Position numbers and translations under genes: made by a program. Of a stretch of 37,177 nt of DNA, positions 19,078 through 25,770 are shown in pieces. Each line of letters opens with the position of its first letter. The first letter of the stretch is position 1. The DNA comes from F23-D06 sp045116675 (GTDB lineage: Bacteria > Bacteroidota > Bacteroidia > Bacteroidales > WCHB1-69): positions 1 through 37,177 of the forward strand of contig JBGUMF010000075.1 in the NCBI GenBank assembly GCA_045116675.1. Reading direction: 5' to 3'. The notes beneath the pieces are model-generated. The model ran no database searches and was not told the origin of the DNA. It saw only the letters and a program-made list of their open reading frames with translations.

Positions 19078-19569
19078 CTATTCAGCCTGAGGCTCTTCGG
19101 CAACGGTCTCGGCAGCGGCTTCAGCCACCACTTCTTCCGTCTTGACAGCCTTCTTGCTGCTTCTGCGGGTACGTGTGGATTTCTTCTTGCCACCTTCGGT
19201 GGTGTAGGTTTCGTTGTAGTCCACAAATTCGATGATGCACATCTCGGCATTGTCACCCTTGCGGAAGCCGGTCTTCAGGATACGGGTGTATCCGCCGGGG
19301 CGCGTGGCGATCTTCTGGGAAATCTCACGGAACAACTCGGTGACGGCATATTTGTTGCGAAGCTGGGAGAAAACCATACGTCTGGAGTGCGTCGTATCAT
19401 TCTTGCTGCGCGTGACGATGGGTTCTACGAACTTTCTCAATTCTTTAGCCTTAGCCAAGGTCGTGGAAATTCTCTTATGCATAATCAGAGATGTAGCCAT
19501 ATTGGCCATCATGGCCTTTCTATGGGCATCCGTTCTTCCTAAATGATTGATTCTTTTCGCGTGTCTCAT
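19078..19569 (-). CDS. rplQ: 50S ribosomal protein L17
   Basis: 163 residues. The first ~115 form the L17 core (RHAKRINHLGRTDAHRKAM, then MATSLIMHKRISTTLAKAKELR). A charged tail of about 40 residues rich in Lys, Arg, Ala and Glu (TRTRRSSKKAVKTEEVVAE) extends beyond the ~127-residue E. coli protein, a usual trait in Bacteroidota. It is the last gene of the operon, 4 nt after rpoA and followed by a terminator. Confidence 0.97.
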   Translation of the reverse strand: MRHAKRINHLGRTDAHRKAMMANMATSLIMHKRISTTLAKAKELRKFVEPIVTRSKNDTTHSRRMVFSQLRNKYAVTELFREISQKIATRPGGYTRILKTGFRKGDNAEMCIIEFVDYNETYTTEGGKKKSTRTRRSSKKAVKTEEVVAEAAAETVAEEPQAE

Positions 19570-19573
19570 ATTA

Positions 19574-20569
19574 TTAATCTCTATCTAATTTATACTTTGA
19601 TACATTCATTCCAAACTCCAAACCTTTGGATTTCACTAATTCCTCCAACTCGGCGAGGGATTTCTTGCCGAAGTTGCGGAACTTGAGGAGGTCGCTCTTA
19701 TGGATGGCCACCAGGTCGCCGAGCGTTTCCAGCTCTGCCGATTTCAGGCAGTTGAGTGCTCTGACAGAGAGATCCATATCCACGAGCTTGGATTTGAGAA
19801 TCTGACGTTTGAGAATGTCATCCTCATCGAAATCCTCCACCGTGGCGGGCTCTTCCGGCGTATCCAGAGAGATCTTGTCATCGGAAAAGAGCGCAAAATG
19901 CTGGATCAGGATCTTGGCGGCTTCCTTCAACGCGTCTTTCGGGTTGATGGATCCGTCGGTGTCGATTTCCAGCACCAGCTTTTCAAAGTCCGTCTTCTGC
20001 TCAACGCGGTACGGCTCAATCACATACTTCACATTCTTGATGGGCGTGTGGATAGAGTCGATAGCGATGACGTTGATGCCCTCGTGAAGCGTGTGGTTAT
20101 CCTCCACGGGCACATAGCCGCGGCCCTTGTCGATGGTGATCTCCATGACCAGTTTCACGGAGGGTTCCATACGGCAGATCAGCAGCTCGGGATTGAGCAC
20201 CTGGAAGAAGTTGAGGAAGCGGTTCATGTCGCCGGCGGTAAACTGTTCCTGACCGGAGATGATGATGGTGGCTTTCTCAGCATTGTTGTTCTCAATCTTG
20301 TTCTTGAAGCGCACCTGCTTGAGGTTCAGGACGATGTCGGTGACATCTTCCATCACACCCGCGATGGAGGAGAACTCCTGGGCAACGCCCTCGATTTTGA
20401 CGGAGGTAATGGCATAGCCTTCCAATGAAGAGAGCAGCACGCGGCGCAGGGCGTTGCCGATGGTGACGCCATAGCCTTGCTGCAGGGGACGAAATTCAAA
20501 TATGCCGTGAAAATCGTCGGCCTCATTCATGATGACCTTATCGGGTTTCTGAAATGTTAAAATTGCCAT
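19574..20569 (-). CDS. rpoA: DNA-directed RNA polymerase subunit alpha
   Basis: 331 residues with the N-terminal dimerisation and assembly domain (FEFRPLQQGYGVTIGNALRR, then LLSSLEGYAITSVKIEGV) and the C-terminal DNA- and activator-binding domain (LSVRALNCLKSAELETLGDL, then GKKSLAELEELV) joined by an acidic linker near residues 225-245. The length is normal. The 111-nt spacer upstream, between rpsD and rpoA, holds facing heptamer repeat arrays. Confidence 0.98.
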   Translation of the reverse strand: MAILTFQKPDKVIMNEADDFHGIFEFRPLQQGYGVTIGNALRRVLLSSLEGYAITSVKIEGVAQEFSSIAGVMEDVTDIVLNLKQVRFKNKIENNNAEKATIIISGQEQFTAGDMNRFLNFFQVLNPELLICRMEPSVKLVMEITIDKGRGYVPVEDNHTLHEGINVIAIDSIHTPIKNVKYVIEPYRVEQKTDFEKLVLEIDTDGSINPKDALKEAAKILIQHFALFSDDKISLDTPEEPATVEDFDEDDILKRQILKSKLVDMDLSVRALNCLKSAELETLGDLVAIHKSDLLKFRNFGKKSLAELEELVKSKGLEFGMNVSKYKLDRD

Positions 20570-20586
20570 TGTATTGTGTTTTAATT

Positions 20587-20635
20587 TGTGATCTGTAATT
20601 AATATCGTGTGAACTGTGAGCTGTGAACTGTGATC
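20587..20635 (+). repeat. Heptamer repeat array upstream of rpoA, left arm
   Basis: Seven 7-bp units in register: TGTGATC, TGTAATT, AATATCG, TGTGAAC, TGTGAGC, TGTGAAC, TGTGATC. It is degenerate at units 2-3. The facing array at 20655-20682 carries related units in reverse, so the single-stranded transcript can fold into a hairpin. Confidence 0.75.
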
Positions 20636-20654
20636 CGGAAGGGTTCTTTGTTCT

Positions 20655-20682
20655 GATCACTGTTCACTAATCACTGATCACT
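20655..20682 (-). repeat. Heptamer repeat array downstream of rpsD, right arm
   Basis: Four plus-strand units GATCACT, GTTCACT, AATCACT, GATCACT, that is AGTGATC, AGTGATT, AGTGAAC, AGTGATC on the minus strand. The array runs into the rpsD stop codon (TAG, complement of 20681-20683). Confidence 0.75.
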
Positions 20683-21286
20683 ATTTGGAGTACAACTCAA
20701 CGATAGCCTGCTCGTTAATGGTCTCAGGGATTTCCTCTCTCTGCGGGTAGTTCATGAACTTGCCTACCATCAGATTGCCATCCCATTCGAGCCATGCGGA
20801 GTTCATAGCCTTGCCGCTGAGGGAGTTGGTGATCACCTCGAGGGCTTGGGAGCGCTCGCGCACCTCCACCGTGTCACCGGGAACCAGCAGACGGGAAGGG
20901 ATGTTGCAGATAGCGCCGTTGACGGAGATGTGGCGGTGGGAAACCAGCTGGCGGGCAGCAGCGCGGGAAGGCGCAATGCCCAAGCGGAACACCACATTGT
21001 CCAAGCGGGACTCGATGAGCTGCATGAGGTTCTGGCCCGTGACACCCTTCTTGCGGGCAGCCAACTGGAACAGTTTGCGGAACTGACGCTCAAGAAGACC
21101 GTAGGTGTATTTGGCTTTCTGCTTCTCCTGAAGCTGCATGCCGTACTCGGAAAGCTTGGAGCGTCTCCGGCTCTGACCATGCTGGCCCGGAGCGTAGTTC
21201 TTTCTCTCCAGACTCTTGTCCGGTCCGTAAATCGGTTCTTTGAATTTTCTAGCGATTTTCGTTTTAGGTCCTGTATATCTTGCCAT
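20681..21286 (-). CDS. rpsD: 30S ribosomal protein S4
   Basis: 201 residues, opening ARYTGPKTKIARKFKEPIYG. The S4 RNA-binding domain is seen at RLDNVVFRLGIAPSRAAARQ and HRHISVNGAICNIPS. The N-terminal region lacks the zinc-binding cysteines found in some bacteria, so this is the zinc-free form. In many bacteria S4 autoregulates the alpha operon; a repressor site is not visible here. Confidence 0.98.
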   Translation of the reverse strand: MARYTGPKTKIARKFKEPIYGPDKSLERKNYAPGQHGQSRRRSKLSEYGMQLQEKQKAKYTYGLLERQFRKLFQLAARKKGVTGQNLMQLIESRLDNVVFRLGIAPSRAAARQLVSHRHISVNGAICNIPSRLLVPGDTVEVRERSQALEVITNSLSGKAMNSAWLEWDGNLMVGKFMNYPQREEIPETINEQAIVELYSK

Positions 21287-21327
21287 AATTGTAAACTTTT
21301 TTTATTGTTATAGGATGATGTGAAAAA

Positions 21328-21717
21328 TTATACTCTTCTGTGTTTGGGAGGACGGCAACCGTTGTGCGGAAGCGGAGTGACATCCGTGATCTCTTCCACG
21401 ATGATACCCGTGGTGTTGATGGAACGGATAGCCGATTCACGGCCTTGTCCCGGACCTTTCACGTAAACCTTAACTTTGCGGAGACCGAGGTCATAGGCGA
21501 CCTTGGCACAGTCTTGAGCCACCATCTGGGCAGCGTAGGGGGTGTTCTTCTTGGAACCTCTGTATCCCATTTTACCGGCGGAAGACCAGGAGATCACCTG
21601 ACCGTCATTATTGGTAAGGGAAACAATAACGTTATTAAAAGATGCATATATGAACGCTTTGCCTGAAGCCTCAATTCTGACAACTTTTTTCTTGGATGTT
21701 TTTGTATTTTTTGCCAT
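21328..21717 (-). CDS. rpsK: 30S ribosomal protein S11
   Basis: 129 residues. Signatures include ASFNNVIVSLTNNDGQVISW, SSAGKMGYRGSKKNTPYAAQ and the C-terminal DVTPLPHNGCRPPKHRRV. It sits 41 nt before rpsD and 35 nt after rpsM in the usual alpha-operon order. It binds 16S rRNA at the platform of the small subunit. Confidence 0.98.
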   Translation of the reverse strand: MAKNTKTSKKKVVRIEASGKAFIYASFNNVIVSLTNNDGQVISWSSAGKMGYRGSKKNTPYAAQMVAQDCAKVAYDLGLRKVKVYVKGPGQGRESAIRSINTTGIIVEEITDVTPLPHNGCRPPKHRRV

Positions 21718-21752
21718 AACTGTATGTTTTCTCTATCCGTAATGATTATTAA

Positions 21753-22127
21753 CTACTTGGTTGCTTTCTTCTTGTTCGCAACAGTTTTCTTACGACCCTT
21801 ACGCGTACGGGCGTTGTTCTTCGTGCTCTGTCCACGTACCGGTAATCCCAAACGGTGACGGATGCCTCTGTAGCAGCCGATATCCATCAGTCGCTTGATG
21901 TTCATCTGCTCCTCAGATCTCAGGGGTCCCTCAACTTTCATTTCATTAACCAATCCACGGATCAATGCCAACTCATCGTCGTTCCATTCATTTACCTTCT
22001 TGTCCCAGCTGATACCGGCCTTCGTCAGAATCTTTTGGGCAGTGCTTCTGCCGATTCCGTAAATGTAGGTCAAGCCGATCTCGCCATGTTTGTTCTTCGG
22101 TAAATCAATACCTGCAATTCTTGCCAT
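21753..22127 (-). CDS. rpsM: 30S ribosomal protein S13
   Basis: 124 residues with ARIAGIDLPKNKHGEIGLTY, YGIGRSTAQKIL and the basic tail RGQSTKNNARTRKGRKKT. It is normal in length and in position after rpmJ. It bridges the subunits and contacts the P-site tRNA. Confidence 0.98.
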   Translation of the reverse strand: MARIAGIDLPKNKHGEIGLTYIYGIGRSTAQKILTKAGISWDKKVNEWNDDELALIRGLVNEMKVEGPLRSEEQMNIKRLMDIGCYRGIRHRLGLPVRGQSTKNNARTRKGRKKTVANKKKATK

Positions 22128-22176
22128 ATTACTTTAATATTTTATTGTTAATTAATAATTTTACTCGATGATAATC

Positions 22177-22293
22177 CTAACCCTGACGCTGTTTCATTTT
22201 AGGGTTCTTCTTGTTAATCACGTAAACCACTCCGTGACGTTTCACCACGATACAGTCTTCTGATCTTTTCTTAACTGACGCTCTTACTTTCAT
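22177..22293 (-). CDS. rpmJ: 50S ribosomal protein L36 (zinc-free type)
   Basis: A 38-residue protein (MKVRASVKKRSEDC at the start, KNPKMKQRQG at the end) read from ATG 22293 to the stop at 22177-22179. Of the zinc ligands of the C+ form (Cys11, Cys14, Cys27, His33) only Cys14 remains; the others are Ser, Asn and Met. This is therefore a zinc-independent L36. It lies in the standard place between infA and rpsM. Confidence 0.95.
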   Translation of the reverse strand: MKVRASVKKRSEDCIVVKRHGVVYVINKKNPKMKQRQG

Positions 22294-22338
22294 TTTTTTC
22301 TGTTTTATTGATGTTATTATTTTTCTTTATTTGATTCC

Positions 22339-22560
22339 TTAACTTTTATACCGGAAGGTTATCCGCCCCTTGGTGAGGTCATACGGAGACATGGCCACCT
22401 GGACTTTGTCGCCGGGCAGGATCTTGATGTAATGCAGGCGCATCTTGCCGGAGAGGTGGGCGATGATCACATGCCCGCTTTCCAGCTGCACCCGGTAGAG
22501 CCCGTTCCCGCACGCTTCCGTCACGATGCCGTCCAAATCGAATGATGATTGCTTTGCCAT
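22339..22560 (-). CDS. infA: Translation initiation factor IF-1
   Basis: 73 residues, an OB-fold protein of normal length with IVTEACGNGLYRVQLESGHV, IAHLSGKMR and LPGDKVQVAMSPYDLTKGRI followed by TFRYKS. It binds the ribosomal A site during initiation. It follows map by 12 nt. Confidence 0.98.
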   Translation of the reverse strand: MAKQSSFDLDGIVTEACGNGLYRVQLESGHVIIAHLSGKMRLHYIKILPGDKVQVAMSPYDLTKGRITFRYKS

Positions 22561-22572
22561 ATTCTGTACTTT

Positions 22573-23370
22573 TTAATAGAGTTCGTTTGTTCCGATGACT
22601 TCACCTATCAGTTTGTAGGAGGAGATGACTTCCGTTCCCTTGGCGGTGATGGCCAGCTGGTGTTCATAATGGGCGGCAGGCTTGTGGTCGCGGGTGCGGA
22701 TGGTCCATCCGTCCTGCTCCATATAGATCTTATGGGAGCCGAGCGTGATCATCGGCTCGATGCAGATGCACATGCCCTCCTGCAGACGGTCGCCACTGTC
22801 GGGCCGGCCGAAATTGGGAATGTCGGGACGTTCGTGCATGTCCTTGCCGATGCCATGGCCGCAGAGCTCGCGAACCACACCGTAATTGTACTTGCCCACG
22901 TATGCCTCCACCGTATGGCCGATGTCGCCTACCGTCTTGCCCGCCACGGCCACCTCGATGGCCTTGTTCAGGGACTCCTTGGTACGTTCCATCAGCAGAC
23001 GGACCTCCTCGGAAACCTCCCCGACGGCGAACGTGTAGGCGAAATCACCATGAAAACCGTCCAGAAGAGCCCCACAATCCACCGACAGGATGTCGCCGTC
23101 GTTCAGGTACATGCCCGCTTTGGGGATGCCATGAACCACCACGTCATTCACCGAGAGACAGAGTGCGGCGGGATAGCCCTCGAAACCCTTGAAGGAGGGA
23201 ATCGCGTGATGGTCGCGGATGCACTCCTCCCCAATCTGGTCGAGGTAGGTGAGCGGCACACCCGGACGGATATGCTTCGCCACCTCCGCGAGGGTCACAG
23301 CCACCACTCGGGCACTTTGTCTCAACTTGGCAAAGTCGGCTTCGGATTTATATTTGATTCTTCTGAACAT
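22573..23370 (-). CDS. map: Methionine aminopeptidase, type I
   Basis: 265 residues, the type I (short) form. The two-metal site is recognisable: DGDILSVDCGALLDGFHGDFAYTF supplies the two Asp ligands, GHGIGKDMHERPDIPNFG the His, and the C-terminal EPM and EHQLAITAKGTEVIS segments the two Glu. It removes the N-terminal Met from nascent proteins in the cytoplasm. It sits between secY (8 nt) and infA (12 nt), the usual spc-operon arrangement. Confidence 0.97.
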   Translation of the reverse strand: MFRRIKYKSEADFAKLRQSARVVAVTLAEVAKHIRPGVPLTYLDQIGEECIRDHHAIPSFKGFEGYPAALCLSVNDVVVHGIPKAGMYLNDGDILSVDCGALLDGFHGDFAYTFAVGEVSEEVRLLMERTKESLNKAIEVAVAGKTVGDIGHTVEAYVGKYNYGVVRELCGHGIGKDMHERPDIPNFGRPDSGDRLQEGMCICIEPMITLGSHKIYMEQDGWTIRTRDHKPAAHYEHQLAITAKGTEVISSYKLIGEVIGTNELY

Positions 23371-23378
23371 GTCTTCTA

Positions 23379-24740
23379 TTAACCTCCGTAAACACCACCC
23401 ATACGGCCCTTGATGCGGCCCGACTTGGTGAGACCGTCGTAATGTCTCATCAGAAGATGGCTCTCAATCTGCTGCAGCGTATCCAGCACCACGCCGACCA
23501 TAATGATCAGGGACGTGCCGCCGAAGAACTGCGCGAACTGTTGGTTGACACCGAACTTGCGGACGATGGCCGGCAGCACAGCGACGATACCCAGGAAGAT
23601 GGATCCCGGGAGCGTGATGCGGGACATGATGTTGTCAATCAGCTCGGCGGTCTGCTTGCCAGGTTTCGTGCCCGGGATGAAACCACCGTTCTTCTTCAAA
23701 TCCTCGGCAATCTGCTGCGGATTGATGGTGATAGCCGTATAGAAATAGGTGAACAGTATAATCAAAATGAAATAAATCACGTTATAGCCCAAACGGTTGT
23801 AATCGAGGAAGCTGCCCCAGAAGCCGGAAATGGATTCCTGGGAAGCGCTGGCGAAGATCATCGGGGGGATGAACATGAGTGCCTGGGCGAAGATGATAGG
23901 CATAACGCCGGCGGCGTTAACCTTGAGGGGAAGATAGTTGCGGACACCGCCGTACTGCTTGTTGCCGACCACACGCTTGGCGTATTGGACCGGAACGCGG
24001 CGGGTACCCTGCACGAGGAGGATACAGAGGGCGATGATCACCATCATCAGCACAATCTCAATGATGAAAACGATGGGGCCACCGTTCATCTCACTGATAC
24101 GGGCCACAAACTCGGCCTTGATAGCGAAGGGGAAACGGGCGATGATACCAATCATAATGATCATGGAGATACCGTTGCCGATACCGTTGTCGGTGATGCG
24201 CTCACCCAACCACATGATGAAAAGCGTAGCGGCAATCAGAAGGATAAAAGCCGTGAAACCGAAGGCCGTGAAGCCCAGCACATGGTGTTCCAGCATGGAC
24301 GGTGCGATGGCACCCGGGAACTGGTTGACGAGGTTGGCAATGTAGGCGGGAGCCTGGATGGCCAGCACGATCACCGTAAGGTAACGGGTGATCTGGTTGA
24401 TTTTCTTACGGCCACTCTCACCCTCTTTCTGCAAACGCTGGAAATAAGGCACAGCCAACGTGAGCAACTGCACCACGATGGATGCGGAGATGTACGGCAT
24501 GATACCCAATGCAAAGATGGAGGCGTTGGAGAATGCACCACCCGAGAAGAGGTCGATCATACCGAAGATACCCTTCTGCGCGGCACTGGTGAAGGCGGAA
24601 AGACCGCCGGGGTTGATACCCGGAAGCACCACGTGGGCACCGAAACGGTAGATCAGGATGATGAAGAGCGTATAGAGGATTCTCTTACGGAGGTCTTCAA
24701 TCCTGAAAATGTTTTGTATCGTTTCAATAAATTTTTTCAT
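23379..24740 (-). CDS. secY: Preprotein translocase subunit SecY
   Basis: 453 residues with about ten transmembrane helices. Recognisable parts are FIETIQNIFRIEDLRKRILY at the start, the plug/TM2 area with GGAFSNASIFALGIMPYISASI, QKEGESGRKKINQITRY, the cytoplasmic loop VQGTRRVPVQYAKRVVGNK, and the C-terminal SHLLMRHYDGL tail. It forms the inner-membrane protein-conducting channel. The length is slightly above E. coli SecY (443). It lies 25 nt after rplO. Confidence 0.98.
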   Translation of the reverse strand: MKKFIETIQNIFRIEDLRKRILYTLFIILIYRFGAHVVLPGINPGGLSAFTSAAQKGIFGMIDLFSGGAFSNASIFALGIMPYISASIVVQLLTLAVPYFQRLQKEGESGRKKINQITRYLTVIVLAIQAPAYIANLVNQFPGAIAPSMLEHHVLGFTAFGFTAFILLIAATLFIMWLGERITDNGIGNGISMIIMIGIIARFPFAIKAEFVARISEMNGGPIVFIIEIVLMMVIIALCILLVQGTRRVPVQYAKRVVGNKQYGGVRNYLPLKVNAAGVMPIIFAQALMFIPPMIFASASQESISGFWGSFLDYNRLGYNVIYFILIILFTYFYTAITINPQQIAEDLKKNGGFIPGTKPGKQTAELIDNIMSRITLPGSIFLGIVAVLPAIVRKFGVNQQFAQFFGGTSLIIMVGVVLDTLQQIESHLLMRHYDGLTKSGRIKGRMGGVYGG

Positions 24741-24765
24741 GAGAAAAAGTGATTAAATTAAAAAC

Positions 24766-25227
24766 TTACTCTGCAACAGGGGCATTGACTAACGCTGCCG
24801 TGCCGCCAACCTGCTCGATGGCAGCCTTGGCCTTGGCGGAATATTTGTCAGCCTTCACATTCACCTTGGCGGTGAGCTCACCCTTGGCCAGGATGGCGAT
24901 CAGGTCGTTCTTCTTCGCCAAACCGTTGGCAATCAGAACATCGCGATCGATGTCGGTGATGTTCTTCTCAGCGAGGTGCTGCAAAGTGCTTATGTTGATG
25001 GCGTTGTATTCCACGCGGTTGATGTTCTTGAAACCTCTCTTGGGCAAGATACGGTAGATGGGCATCTGACCACCTTCGAAACCGATCTTACGGCTGTAAC
25101 CGGAACGTGACTTAGCACCTTTATTACCACGTGTGGACGTGCCTCCCTTGCCGGAGCCCTGTCCTCTGCCTATTCTTCTGTCTCTGTGTGTTGAGTTTGC
25201 TGCTGGTTTTAAGTTGTGTAAATTCAT
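24766..25227 (-). CDS. rplO: 50S ribosomal protein L15
   Basis: 153 residues. The N-terminal half has the Gly/Arg/Lys-rich RNA-binding tail (RRIGRGQGSGKGGTSTRGNKG) and SRSGYSRKIGFEGGQMPIYRI, and the C-terminal globular domain follows. It is normal in length and sits 31 nt after rpmD. Confidence 0.97.
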   Translation of the reverse strand: MNLHNLKPAANSTHRDRRIGRGQGSGKGGTSTRGNKGAKSRSGYSRKIGFEGGQMPIYRILPKRGFKNINRVEYNAINISTLQHLAEKNITDIDRDVLIANGLAKKNDLIAILAKGELTAKVNVKADKYSAKAKAAIEQVGGTAALVNAPVAE

Positions 25228-25258
25228 CGTTTCTAAATTTCAACTGTTATTAATCTCG

Positions 25259-25438
25259 TTATAATTCTTCTACTGAAACCAAATGCTTGACGGCGTTCAC
25301 GATACCCAGGATCTGGGGCGTGGCCTCATGTTCTACAGTCTGGTGCATTTTCCGGATGCCTAAGGCTTCCAACGATCTTTTTTGACGGATAGGTCTGTCA
25401 ACCGCACTTCTAACTTGTGTAATTTTAATCTTTTTCAT
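25259..25438 (-). CDS. rpmD: 50S ribosomal protein L30, first gene of the operon
   Basis: A 59-residue protein from ATG 25438 to the stop at 25259-25261, starting KKIKITQVRSAVDRPIRQ. The family signature (RQKRSLEALGIRKMHQTVEH) is clear. In most bacteria rpmD follows rpsE in the spc operon; here nothing ribosomal lies upstream, and the gene follows its own promoter at 25657-25685 and a ~210-nt leader containing a terminator-like hairpin. Confidence 0.96.
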   Translation of the reverse strand: MKKIKITQVRSAVDRPIRQKRSLEALGIRKMHQTVEHEATPQILGIVNAVKHLVSVEEL

Positions 25439-25480
25439 CCCTTCAAATTTTATTTTATTGATTAATTATTGATTACTTTC

Positions 25481-25520
25481 AAAAAAAAATAGCGCACTTT
25501 TGGAAGCAAAATGCAACTAT
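25481..25520 (-). terminator. Terminator-like hairpin in the rpmD leader (candidate attenuator)
   Basis: On the minus strand ATAG..GCATTTTG - CTTC - CAAAA.TGC..CTAT forms a stem with a small internal loop and one bulge, followed directly by eight T. It is located 42 nt before the rpmD ATG and downstream of the predicted transcription start near 25650, so it lies within the operon's own leader. Confidence 0.65.
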
Positions 25521-25656
25521 TCTATCATTCGTAAACCATAAGAAACCCCTACCCTTCTGTCTTCTCCTATTTCAATACAGTCCGTGAAATCAAGCAGTTA
25601 CACACTCTTGCGCCACAAGCCCTACCCCACAATCCATTTCACTTCTAAAAAGCGTG

Positions 25657-25685
25657 CAAAGATACATTTTTTTTCATACCATCAA
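25657..25685 (-). promoter_or_regulatory. Promoter of the rpmD-rplQ operon
   Basis: The minus strand has TTG (25683-25685), an 18-nt spacer and TATCTTTG (25657-25664), a good Bacteroidota promoter. It lies after the terminator of the preceding gene, so it should be the main promoter of the eleven-gene operon. The predicted leader is about 210 nt. Confidence 0.7.
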
Positions 25686-25713
25686 CATTTTCTTGTGGAT
25701 ATTTTTCACACCC

Positions 25714-25748
25714 ATAAAAAAAGGGCGTCCGGACATACCGGACACCCT
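25714..25748 (-). terminator. Terminator of the PpiD/SurA-like gene
   Basis: AGGGTGTCCGG / CCGGACGCCCT (11-bp stem with one mismatch) with a 5-nt loop, followed on the minus strand by seven T, 23 nt after the stop of the PpiD-like gene. Confidence 0.9.
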
Positions 25749-25770
25749 CTCAATCAATATAAGAAAATGT

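Larger units (their letters stand above)
25439..25770. other. Intergenic region between the PpiD-like gene and rpmD
   Basis: About 332 nt without a gene. It holds, in minus-strand order: the terminator of the PpiD-like gene (25714-25748), a promoter (25657-25685), a pair of 7-nt complementary segments (GTGAAAT and ATTTCAC) enclosing a small CTTGTGGCGCAAG hairpin near 25587-25638, and a hairpin followed by eight T (25481-25520). Nothing resembling rpsE or a fragment of it was seen. Confidence 0.75.
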
